Assembly (NCBI RefSeq): GCF_000717055.1
Contig: NZ_JNXI01000046.1
Span: forward strand, 1 to 19,327
Source: Streptomyces iakyrus
GTDB lineage: Bacteria > Actinomycetota > Actinomycetes > Streptomycetales > Streptomycetaceae
Direction: 5' to 3'
DNA length: 19,327 bases
Positions within the stretch are counted from its first letter, which is position 1, and each line of letters begins with the position of its first letter. Shown piece by piece: positions 1-5,793 of the stretch. The position numbers and the translations under genes are program-made. The notes beneath the pieces are model-generated. The model searched no databases and was not told where the DNA came from. It worked only from the letters and a program-made list of their open reading frames with translations.

Positions 1-182
1 GGCACACAGTGCACAGGCAGCACGCTCAGCCCCCACCCCCCGGCAGCGACCGCCGCCTCCAGCACCCCCGCCTCGGGCACGGCCACCAGCCGCACCATGG
101 CCCACCACCACAGCGCCCCCAGCCCCAGCGCGACCCCGCGGACCCCCCAGTGCCGGCTCCCCCGGCGCACTATCCCCGCCAT
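1..182 (-). CDS. 5' end of an unrecognised small membrane-type protein (partial, runs off the left edge)
   Basis: Only the first 60 codons lie in the window. The ATG at 182-180 is preceded by GGAGG with about 8 bases of spacing (GCTGGAGGTGGCGGCC before ATG), a good Streptomyces ribosome binding site. The peptide begins MAGIVRRGSRHWGVRG, a basic start. It is followed by a hydrophobic, Trp-rich stretch (about residues 17-34, with WWW at 25-27) that could be one membrane segment or signal anchor in an N-in orientation. A second mildly hydrophobic stretch covers residues 42-60. Codons are G/C-rich at the third position. I do not recognise a family and assign no function. The next gene upstream is dps on the same strand, about 350 bases away, with a candidate terminator between them, so it is probably transcribed separately. 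Confidence 0.6.
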   Translation of the reverse strand, partial: MAGIVRRGSRHWGVRGVALGLGALWWWAMVRLVAVPEAGVLEAAVAAGGWGLSVLPVHCV

Positions 183-534
183 GGCCGCCACCTCCAGCCC
201 GACGCTATGCAGCCACCCGGACCAGCAGACAGGGCGCACCACGGGCACACGGGCGCACCGCACGCACCGTCCGGGCAGCGCACGCCACTCAGGCCGCGCA
301 CACCGCACAGGCGGCGCACGCACCCACGACGCACCAGCCCCGCAGCGCTCACCGGCCTCGTAGCGCTCCACCGCCCGGCACCGCGCACCCCAGCGACCCC
401 ACACACCCGCCCCACACCGCGCAACCCTTCGCACCGCATGGGCATGGATGCCGGAGACCGCGACACAGTAGGAAAACTCGCGCCCGGCGCGCGTCGAGGC
501 GCGTCCGCGTCACCCGCTCCCGCGCTCTCTTCCG
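183..534. other. Non-coding stretch between dps and the left-edge gene
   Basis: About 350 bases with no convincing gene. Bases 230-430 are a C/A-rich, low-complexity tract on the plus strand (many GCAC and CACC units), and its open frames have poor third-position G/C bias. The dps-proximal end (473-498) holds a terminator-like hairpin. The gene-proximal end (about 188-200) holds the ribosome binding site of the left-edge gene. I saw no tRNA, small RNA or clear promoter. Confidence 0.5.
473..498 (-). terminator. Candidate terminator downstream of dps
   Basis: On the minus strand, about 40 bases after the dps stop, CTCG and CGCGC pair with GCGCG and CGAG around a short GC loop (477-498, with one bulged base), followed by TTTT (476-473). 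The stem is short but very GC-rich and has a U-run, so intrinsic termination is plausible. Confidence 0.45.
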
Positions 535-1005
535 TCACCCGTTCTCGGCCTGGAACATCCAGTGATGCTTCTCCAGGTCCGCTGTGATCCCGATGAAGAT
601 GTCCTGGCTCACCGGATCCGGCTCACCGGTCGCCTCGACCCGCTCCCGCATCCGCGCGATCACCGCACCCAGCGCGTCGACGAGCGTCCCCACGGCGGTC
701 GTGTCGTCGACCCAGCCTTCGGGAGTCACTCCGATCCCGCTGCCGACGGCCACGGTCGCGGCACGCCCGTCAGGGGAGATACCAAGGGCCGCGGCGCGCT
801 CGGCCACGGTGTCGGAGTACTTCCGCGCGATGTCGACGACCTCGTCGAGCTGGAGATGCACGGAGCGGAAGCGCTGCCCCACCACGTTCCAGTGGATCTG
901 CTTCGCCACGAGGGCGAGATCCACCAGGTCCACCAGGGCACCTTGCAGCGCCTCGGACACGGTCTTCAGGCTCGCGTCCGACAACGGGCTCTTCACGACG
1001 TACAT
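535..1005 (-). CDS. dps: Dps-family ferritin-like DNA-protection protein
   Basis: The gene encodes 156 residues, usual for Dps. Dps proteins form 12-subunit shells that oxidise Fe(II) with H2O2 and compact DNA in stress or stationary phase. The ferroxidase ligands are present with exact family spacing: His38 (in KQIHWN), His50 (SVHLQLDE), Asp65 and Glu69 (SDTVAER). This matches the His-x11-His-x14-Asp-x3-Glu pattern of E. coli Dps. The C-terminal signature (DLEKHHWMFQAENG) is also typical of actinobacterial members. There is no long Lys-rich N-terminal tail. The ATG at 1005-1003 is chosen because it has CGGAGG at a spacing of about 7; the frame is open 24 codons further upstream but without family similarity. 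From context it resembles S. coelicolor DpsB (SCO5756, from memory). It lies 200 bases after clgR on the same strand with terminator-like hairpins between, so it is probably monocistronic. Confidence 0.93.
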   Translation of the reverse strand: MYVVKSPLSDASLKTVSEALQGALVDLVDLALVAKQIHWNVVGQRFRSVHLQLDEVVDIARKYSDTVAERAAALGISPDGRAATVAVGSGIGVTPEGWVDDTTAVGTLVDALGAVIARMRERVEATGEPDPVSQDIFIGITADLEKHHWMFQAENG

Positions 1006-1113
1006 CCGCACCTCCGAGGACTGCCCCCGCCATCCCCTCAACGATGACCGCCGCACGCCCCACCGGCAAACGCACACATATCAGACACCGCCTGCGCGAG
1101 ACGGCGACAGCCG

Positions 1114-1139
1114 GCCCGGGGCAAGCGAAAACCCCGGGC
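1114..1139 (-). terminator. Perfect 8-bp hairpin between clgR and dps
   Basis: GCCCGGGG (1114-1121) is exactly complementary to CCCCGGGC (1132-1139) around a 10-base A-rich loop. It sits 67 bases past the clgR stop and 109 bases before the dps start, on the path of minus-strand transcription. No U-tract follows, as is common in Streptomyces. It could be the second part of a clgR terminator or a structure in the dps leader. Confidence 0.4.
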
Positions 1140-1145
1140 GCACCC

Positions 1146-1180
1146 CTCCGGATCCTCCGGAGAGGCCCGGCCGGGGCCTC
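1146..1180 (-). terminator. Tandem hairpins downstream of clgR
   Basis: Two abutting perfect hairpins follow the clgR stop (1206). GAGGCCC (1162-1168) pairs with GGGCCTC (1174-1180) around 5 bases. CTCCGGA (1146-1152) pairs with TCCGGAG (1156-1162) around 3 bases. They share base 1162, so they may be alternatives. Their position 26 bases after the stop suggests a clgR terminator without a U-run. Confidence 0.5.
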
Positions 1181-1205
1181 GATCATGCCGTGTGAGGGCA
1201 GAGCC

Positions 1206-1586
1206 TCACGCGGCGACGACGTCCACCGCTTCGGCAGGCGCCTTGATGGTCACCCGTTCCGGTGGCACACCGGTCACCGACACGGAACCCAGCATCGAGC
1301 GAACCGGCGTGGGTACAGGCTCGCTGGGGGTGGCCGCTGCAGACTGGGCCAGCTCGGCGAGGGCGAGCTCGTCGCTCACTTCCCGCATGAGTTCGGACAT
1401 CCGTACGTCCAGCGCGTCGCAGATGGCGGAGAGCAGCTCGGAGGAAGCCTCCTTCTGCCCCCGCTCCACCTCGGAGAGATAGCCGAGTGAGACTCGGGCG
1501 GACGAGGAGACTTCGCGCAGAGTACGGCCCTGGCGCTGGCGCTGCCGACGCAGCACGTCACCCAGCAGGCGACGGAGCAGAATCAT
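1206..1586 (-). CDS. clgR: ClgR-type helix-turn-helix regulator of clp/lon protease genes
   Basis: The product is 126 residues with a Cro/CI-type HTH at about residues 10-65 ([20 protein letters not shown] is the recognition region) and a short low-complexity tail. ClgR proteins activate ATP-dependent protease genes (clpP, clpC, lon) in Streptomyces, corynebacteria and mycobacteria. The call rests on size, the HTH type and the neighbourhood next to cinA and pgsA, which matches mycobacterial clgR near pgsA and ftsK. The C-terminus is ...VDVVAA, ending in two alanines. In S. lividans, terminal alanines of ClgR were reported to mark it for ClpP degradation, like an SsrA tag. The ATG at 1586 has GAGGAGGGAG upstream; an earlier in-frame start at 1619 lacks support. 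A 109-base gap to cinA suggests its own promoter. By eye I could not confirm a ClgR box. Confidence 0.83.
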   Translation of the reverse strand: MILLRRLLGDVLRRQRQRQGRTLREVSSSARVSLGYLSEVERGQKEASSELLSAICDALDVRMSELMREVSDELALAELAQSAAATPSEPVPTPVRSMLGSVSVTGVPPERVTIKAPAEAVDVVAA

Positions 1587-1695
1587 CGGTGGCTCCCTCC
1601 TCGGACCGCGTAGCCGCATCCATTACGCCCCACCGTACCGCCTTGCGCCGCGGCCGTGCGGGGAGCGATGTCGTGTTCACTCAGGGCTGCAAACA

Positions 1696-2241
1696 TCAAA
1701 ACCCCCCGTTCCGTTCCGTATCCTGTGCCCGCTCATTCCCAGTCTGTTCGCTCGCAAGCTCCTTCAGAAGCAGTGCGAGTACGCTCCGTACACTCTCTCT
1801 ACGAATTTCCGCGCGGTGGCCGTTCAACCGCAGAGCCTCCACTTTTCCGCCGCCGGCAGAACCGGAATCGGCTCGGGCCGGTCCGTCCACGGCGACGAAA
1901 ACCGTGCCCACGGCCTGTCCGTCCTGCGGCTCGGGACCCGCGACACCGGTGGTCGCGATGCCCCAGTCGGTGCCGAGCGCCTTGCGTACACCCGCCGCCA
2001 TCTCGGCCGCGACCTGCGGATCTACGGCTCCACGCGCCGCCAGCAGGGCAGCGTCGACACCGAGCAGGCGGTGCTTCAGGTCGGTGGCGTAGGCGGTCAC
2101 CGAGCCCCGGAAGACCTTGGAAGCCCCGGGGACGGATGTGAGGTCCGCCGCAACGAGGCCACCGGTCAGCGACTCCGCGACAGCGAGCGTCTCGCCCTTC
2201 ACCGTGAGTAGTCGCACCACGTCGGTGGCCGTGGAACTCAC
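1696..2241 (-). CDS. cinA: CinA C-terminal domain protein, nicotinamide-nucleotide amidohydrolase (PncC)
   Basis: The protein is 181 residues and consists only of the CinA C-terminal (PncC) domain. It lacks the MoaB-like N-terminal half of full CinA (about 420 residues). PncC deamidates NMN to nicotinate mononucleotide plus ammonia in NAD recycling. Family signatures are AESLTGG (22-28), SVTAYAT (47-53), Lys56 followed by LLGV, and ATTGVAGP (96-103). Ser24, Tyr51, Lys56 and the Thr pair match the conserved active-site set. The GTG start (2241-2239) overlaps the pgsA TGA as GTGA, and GGAGGAG lies about 10-15 bases upstream inside pgsA, so translation is probably coupled. An open frame extends further upstream but only inside pgsA. 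The last ~20 residues are polar and variable. It is the third gene of the rimO-pgsA-cinA operon. Confidence 0.9.
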   Translation of the reverse strand: MSSTATDVVRLLTVKGETLAVAESLTGGLVAADLTSVPGASKVFRGSVTAYATDLKHRLLGVDAALLAARGAVDPQVAAEMAAGVRKALGTDWGIATTGVAGPEPQDGQAVGTVFVAVDGPARADSGSAGGGKVEALRLNGHRAEIRRESVRSVLALLLKELASEQTGNERAQDTERNGGF

Positions 2242-3092
2242 GCTTCCTTCTCCTCCAACGCAGCCTTGCGCTCGGCGATTCCCTGCCTGCGCAGCACAAT
2301 GGCCTGTTTCACATAGTCGAGCCCGGTCACCACGGTCAGCACGACCGCCGCGGCCATCACCCACCACCTCAGAGTGGCCAGCCACCCCGTCAGCGCCAGC
2401 ACGTACATACCGACGGCCACGCCCTGGGTGAGGGTCTTCAGCTTGCCCCCACGGCTGGCGGGGATCACGCCGTACCGGATGACCCAGAAACGCAGCAGGG
2501 TGACGCCGAGTTCCCGGCCGAGGATGACACCGGTCACCCACCAGGGCAGATCACCGAGGGCGGACAGACAGACGAGCGCCGCCCCCATGATCGCCTTGTC
2601 GGCGATGGGGTCGGCGATCTTCCCGAAGTCCGTGACCAGGTTGTACGTGCGCGCCAGGTGACCGTCGAACAGGTCGGTGATCATGGCGATGGCGAAGGCG
2701 GCCCAGGCGAAGGCCCGCCATGCCGGGTCGTAGCCGCCGTCGGCGAGCATCAGCGCGACGAAGGCCGGTACGAGGACCAGCCGGAGCATGGTCAGGAGGT
2801 TGGCGATGTTCCAGACGCTGGCCTGGTCGACGGCCGCGGCAGCGATCTTCCCGCCCCGCGGGGTCTTCCCTTCGCCCTGCACGTCGAGGCCACCGTCCTC
2901 GCCGGGCACGGCCGCGCCGGCACCGGGCACCGCCCCGGCAGTCCCGCCGTCACCCACACCGGCCGAGGCTTTGGACGCCCCGCCCTCGCCCGACCGCATG
3001 GCCGGGGCAGCGGGCGTCACGGCGGCCGCACCGGCCGCCGCCCTCCTCGCGCCGGAGGCGCCTCCCGCCGCGGATGCCGGGACACCGGTCAT
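2238..3092 (-). CDS. pgsA: CDP-alcohol phosphatidyltransferase, probable phosphatidylglycerophosphate synthase
   Basis: This is a membrane enzyme of 284 residues that would transfer a phosphatidyl group from CDP-diacylglycerol to glycerol-3-phosphate. The CDP-OH-P signature is complete: Asp140-x2-Asp143-Gly-x2-Ala-Arg148-x8-Gly157-x3-Asp161-x3-Asp165. Hydrophobic segments at about 96-118, 127-140, 165-195 and 225-262 fit the six-helix fold. Unusually, the first ~90 residues are an Ala/Gly/Pro-rich tail with no predicted fold, making it longer than the ~180-200 residues of typical PgsA. The ATG at 3092-3090 overlaps the rimO TGA (ATGA) and has GAGGAGG about 8-14 bases upstream, so the long start is well supported. 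The C-terminus ends in a charged stretch and overlaps cinA by 4 bases. Actinobacteria carry several paralogues, so the exact alcohol substrate is inferred. Confidence 0.9.
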   Translation of the reverse strand: MTGVPASAAGGASGARRAAAGAAAVTPAAPAMRSGEGGASKASAGVGDGGTAGAVPGAGAAVPGEDGGLDVQGEGKTPRGGKIAAAAVDQASVWNIANLLTMLRLVLVPAFVALMLADGGYDPAWRAFAWAAFAIAMITDLFDGHLARTYNLVTDFGKIADPIADKAIMGAALVCLSALGDLPWWVTGVILGRELGVTLLRFWVIRYGVIPASRGGKLKTLTQGVAVGMYVLALTGWLATLRWWVMAAAVVLTVVTGLDYVKQAIVLRRQGIAERKAALEEKEA

Positions 3093-4588
3093 CTGCCCGC
3101 CTCCTCACTCCACGCAGGCGACGTGAGCGAGCCCTGCAGCGGCTCGGCCACCAGGTCGACACCTTCCGTACCGACCACCTTCGCCTCGACCATACGGCCG
3201 ACGCGCAGACCCGCGCCGCTCGTGAGGAGCACCTGGCCGTCCGTCTCCGGCGCCTGGTGCTCCGCACGGCCGTACACGCCGTCCTCGTCGACGGACTCGA
3301 CGAGGACCCGCACGCTCTGGCCGACGCGGTCCTCGGCCCGCTGCGAGACGAGTTCCTCGGCCAGTCGCGAGATGTGGGCCAGCCGCTCGGCGACGACGTC
3401 CTCGTCGAGCTTGTTCTCGTAGGTCGCCGCCTCGGTGCCCTCTTCGTCGGAGTAGCCGAAGACGCCGATGGCGTCGAGCCGCGCGCCGTTCAGGAACCGC
3501 TCCAGCTCGGCGAGGTCGGCCTCGCTCTCGCCGGGGAAGCCGACGATGAAGTTGGAGCGGACACCGGCCTCGGGCGCCTTGCTGCGGATGGTGTCGAGCA
3601 GTTCCAGGAACCGGTCGGTGTCGCCGAAGCGGCGCATCGCGCGCAGCACGCCGGGCGCGGAGTGCTGGAAGGACAGGTCGAAGTAGGGCGCGATCTTCGG
3701 GGTCGAGGTGAGCACGTCGATGAGGCCGGGCCGCATCTCGGCGGGCTGGAGGTAGCTGACGCGCACCCGCTCGATGCCGTCGACGTCGGCGAGCTCGGGC
3801 AGCAGGGATTCCAGGAGGCGGATGTCGCCCAGGTCCTTGCCGTAGGAGGTGTTGTTCTCGGAGACCAGCATGATCTCCTTCACGCCCTGCTCGGCCAGCC
3901 ACCGCGTCTCGTTCAGCACGTCGCTGGGGCGGCGGGAGATGAAGGAGCCACGGAAGGACGGGATGGCGCAGAACGAGCAGCGCCGGTCGCAGCCGGAGGC
4001 GAGCTTGACGGAGGCGACCGGGGAGCCGTCCAGGCGGCGGCGCAGGGGCGCGCGCGGGCCGGAGGCCGGGGCGAGACCCTCCGGAAGATCCGCCGGCGCG
4101 ACGGCGGGCTCGGCCGGGCCGTGCCCGGGCAGCGCGACGTCGGCAGCCGACTCCTGGCGCTCCGCCGGGCTGATGGGCAGCAGCTTGCGCCGGTCGCGCG
4201 GGGTGTGCGAGGCGTGGATGCCGCCGTTGAGGATGGTCTGCAGGCGGTCCGAGATGTCCGAGTAGTCGTCGAAACCGAGCACGCCGTCGGCCTCGGGGAG
4301 GGCTTCGGCGAGTTCCTTGCCGTACCGCTCGGCCATGCAGCCCACCGCCACGACGGCCTGGGTTCTGCCGTGCCCCTTGAGGTCGTTGGCTTCGAGGAGG
4401 GCGTCGACGGAGTCCTTCTTGGCGGCTTCGACGAAGCCGCAGGTGTTCACGACGGCGACGTCCGCGTTCTCGGCGTCCTCCACGAGCTGCCAGCCGTCCG
4501 CCTCCAAACGGCCTGCGAGCTCCTCCGAGTCCACCTCGTTACGGGCGCAGCCAAGGGTGACGAGTGCGACGGTACGGCGTTCAGGCAT
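3089..4588 (-). CDS. rimO: Ribosomal protein S12 methylthiotransferase RimO
   Basis: The protein has 499 residues and is a radical-SAM methylthiotransferase that modifies the conserved aspartate of ribosomal protein S12. The N-terminal MTTase domain has the three cluster cysteines Cys14 ([12 protein letters not shown]), Cys50 ([10 protein letters not shown]) and Cys84 (VAVGCMAE). The radical-SAM motif is Cys200-x3-Cys204-x2-Cys207 (CDRRCSFC). A TRAM domain covers about residues 418-484. The [11 protein letters not shown] start separates RimO from MiaB. A Pro/Ala-rich insert at about 145-185, before the SAM domain, is larger than in E. coli. The ATG at 4588 has no Shine-Dalgarno sequence but has TAGTCT ending 7 bases upstream, consistent with leaderless transcription. 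A GTG at 4618 is an alternative start adding 10 residues. Its stop overlaps pgsA (ATGA), making it the first gene of the operon. Confidence 0.95.
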   Translation of the reverse strand: MPERRTVALVTLGCARNEVDSEELAGRLEADGWQLVEDAENADVAVVNTCGFVEAAKKDSVDALLEANDLKGHGRTQAVVAVGCMAERYGKELAEALPEADGVLGFDDYSDISDRLQTILNGGIHASHTPRDRRKLLPISPAERQESAADVALPGHGPAEPAVAPADLPEGLAPASGPRAPLRRRLDGSPVASVKLASGCDRRCSFCAIPSFRGSFISRRPSDVLNETRWLAEQGVKEIMLVSENNTSYGKDLGDIRLLESLLPELADVDGIERVRVSYLQPAEMRPGLIDVLTSTPKIAPYFDLSFQHSAPGVLRAMRRFGDTDRFLELLDTIRSKAPEAGVRSNFIVGFPGESEADLAELERFLNGARLDAIGVFGYSDEEGTEAATYENKLDEDVVAERLAHISRLAEELVSQRAEDRVGQSVRVLVESVDEDGVYGRAEHQAPETDGQVLLTSGAGLRVGRMVEAKVVGTEGVDLVAEPLQGSLTSPAWSEEAGR

Positions 4589-4595
4589 GGGCTCA

Positions 4596-4601
4596 AGACT
4601 A
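4596..4601 (-). promoter_or_regulatory. Candidate -10 element of a leaderless rimO promoter
   Basis: The minus strand reads TAGTCT followed by seven bases and then the rimO ATG. That spacing would put the transcription start at or next to the A of ATG, and no ribosome binding site is present. No clear -35 was found. The rodZ-like gene's terminator lies immediately upstream (4628-4658), leaving just enough room for a promoter. Confidence 0.45.
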
Positions 4602-4627
4602 CTTCGTCCCGCTGACACCCCACGTCG

Positions 4628-4658
4628 ACGGGGTTGGCCGTTTCCAGGCCAACCCCGT
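4628..4658 (-). terminator. Terminator of the RodZ-like gene
   Basis: A perfect 12-bp inverted repeat: ACGGGGTTGGCC (4628-4639) pairs with GGCCAACCCCGT (4647-4658) around a 7-base loop. It lies 24 bases past the stop of the upstream gene on the minus strand. No U-tract follows, but stem strength and position make it a good Streptomyces terminator. Confidence 0.75.
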
Positions 4659-4681
4659 ACGAACTGGACGTTTCGGTCCGG

Positions 4682-5530
4682 TCACCCGGCTTCGGGGTCG
4701 CCCTTCGTGTACGTCAGGCGCTCCACGGACCCCGGCTGGAAGTTCTCCTCGATCTTCTTGCCGTTGACGAAGAGGTCGATCGCGCCGGCGTCTCCGAGGA
4801 CGAGGTGGACCTTCGAGCTGTCCTGGAAGGTCTTGGTGTCGCCCTGCTTGAGAACGCCGTCGAAGATCATCCGGCCGTTGTGGTCCTTGGCGGCGATCCA
4901 GCTGCGGCCGTCGGCGGCGGCCACCCGGACCGTCACCTTGTCCTGCGGCGCGGCCGCGATGGCACTGTCGGACGGCTCGGGCTCGGGGTCGGCGGGCTTC
5001 TTGGTCTTGGTGGTCGGGGAGGCGGAGTCGCCGGGCGTGGAGCCCTCGGCCACGTTCGCCTCGGTGCTGCCGTCGTCGCCGCCCTGGAACATCGTGAAAC
5101 CGACGAAACCGATCACGGCGACGATCGCCGCGACCATGGCCGCGGTCCAGTTGGGCCCCCGCCGCTCCGGACGGATGCGTTCCGCCTCGAAGAGAGGAGC
5201 TGCCGGGGTCGGTGCCGGACGCCCCCCGTGCTCGTCGCCGTACTGGGCGAGCAGGGGCCCGGGGTCGAGGTGGACGGCCTTGGCCAGGGTCCTGATGTGC
5301 CCACGGGCGTAGACGTCCCCGCCGCAGGCGGAGAAGTCGTCCGCCTCGATCGCGTGCACGATGTTCATACGGACCCGGGTGGCGCTACTGACGTCGTCGA
5401 CGGTCAGCCCGGCGGCGATACGAGCCTGCTGCAGGGCACGGCCGATCGAGGGGCGGGCTTCCTCGCGGTCTGCTTCGACGTGCTCGTTTTCGAACGGACG
5501 CTCGTCTTCAGGGGAGTTGCCGATGGACAC
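4682..5530 (-). CDS. RodZ-like protein: cytoplasmic HTH, one membrane helix, C-terminal DUF4115-type domain
   Basis: 282 residues with the RodZ layout. A cytoplasmic Cro-like HTH covers about residues 27-97 (IGRALQQARIAAGLTVDDVS, then YARGHIRTLAKAV, the RodZ/HTH_25 signature). A basic linker precedes one transmembrane helix at about 129-148 (AAMVAAIVAVIGFVGFTMF). A Pro/Thr/Lys-rich spacer follows (150-195), then an extracellular beta-rich domain at about 197-276. RodZ links MreB and the cell-wall elongation machinery in rods; its role in apically growing Streptomyces is less clear, so function is inferred from family. The GTG at 5530 is preceded by GAAAGG at a spacing of about 8. It is separated from ftsK by about 260 bases and from rimO by a strong terminator, so it is probably transcribed alone. 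A possible -10 (TAGACT) lies 43 bases upstream. Confidence 0.87.
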   Translation of the reverse strand: MSIGNSPEDERPFENEHVEADREEARPSIGRALQQARIAAGLTVDDVSSATRVRMNIVHAIEADDFSACGGDVYARGHIRTLAKAVHLDPGPLLAQYGDEHGGRPAPTPAAPLFEAERIRPERRGPNWTAAMVAAIVAVIGFVGFTMFQGGDDGSTEANVAEGSTPGDSASPTTKTKKPADPEPEPSDSAIAAAPQDKVTVRVAAADGRSWIAAKDHNGRMIFDGVLKQGDTKTFQDSSKVHLVLGDAGAIDLFVNGKKIEENFQPGSVERLTYTKGDPEAG

Positions 5531-5572
5531 GGGGGCGCCTTTCGAGCGTGTAGCCGCCTGTGCTGGAAGTTC

Positions 5573-5578
5573 AGTCTA
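5573..5578 (-). promoter_or_regulatory. Possible -10 element upstream of the RodZ-like gene
   Basis: The minus strand reads TAGACT, a TANNNT-type -10, about 43 bases before the GTG start. TTGCCC at 5603-5598 is a candidate -35, but the 19-base spacer is longer than ideal. Support is by pattern only. Confidence 0.35.
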
Positions 5579-5625
5579 GGGGGGTACCAAAAGGGTGGGG
5601 CAACCGGGCGGTGTCACTTTGTACG

Positions 5626-5653
5626 CCATCGGAATGGCCCGACATTCCGATGG
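5626..5653. repeat. Perfect 11-bp inverted repeat between ftsK and the RodZ-like gene
   Basis: CCATCGGAATG (5626-5636) pairs exactly with CATTCCGATGG (5643-5653) around 6 bases. It lies 96 bases upstream of the RodZ-like start and 141 bases past the ftsK stop. There is no U-run on either side, so an operator is as likely as a terminator. Confidence 0.55.
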
Positions 5654-5722
5654 TGGGCTCGCTGGTTGTCGCTTCCCTCAACTTGACGTACGCCGCAGGG
5701 AAACGGTTGCTCGATGATCCCT

Positions 5723-5760
5723 TACGGGTGAGTCACGATCCGGACACCCGTTTGCCGTAA
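5723..5760 (-). terminator. Possible ftsK terminator structure
   Basis: ACGGGTG (5724-5730) is complementary to CACCCGT (5745-5751), with a 14-base loop. TTACGG (5723-5728) is also complementary to CCGTAA (5755-5760). The structure starts about 35 bases past the ftsK stop on the minus strand. No U-tract was seen, so this is a weak call. Confidence 0.35.
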
Positions 5761-5793
5761 CGCCCCGCGAGGCGATCACCGTGTCCCGTTTCC

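Noticed and set aside
170..538. A minus-strand 122-codon frame whose GTG overlaps the dps stop (GTGA)
   Set aside because: The overlap looks like translational coupling, but third positions are poorly G/C-biased, the product is Arg/Cys/Gly-rich low complexity, and it runs through the dps terminator hairpin into the start of the left-edge gene.
9..587. A plus-strand 192-codon frame at the left end
   Set aside because: Pro/His/Arg-rich translation from a C/A-rich tract, antisense to the left-edge gene and running into the dps 3' end; no domain or ribosome binding site.
1740..1760. A GTTCGC/GCGAAC-like ClgR box near 1745 (TTCGCTCGCAAGC)
   Set aside because: The half-sites do not form a proper inverted repeat and the site is inside cinA, so it is not good evidence of autoregulation.
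2720..4615. A plus-strand 631-codon frame antisense to rimO and pgsA
   Set aside because: Shadow of rimO, which has all six cluster cysteines and a TRAM domain.
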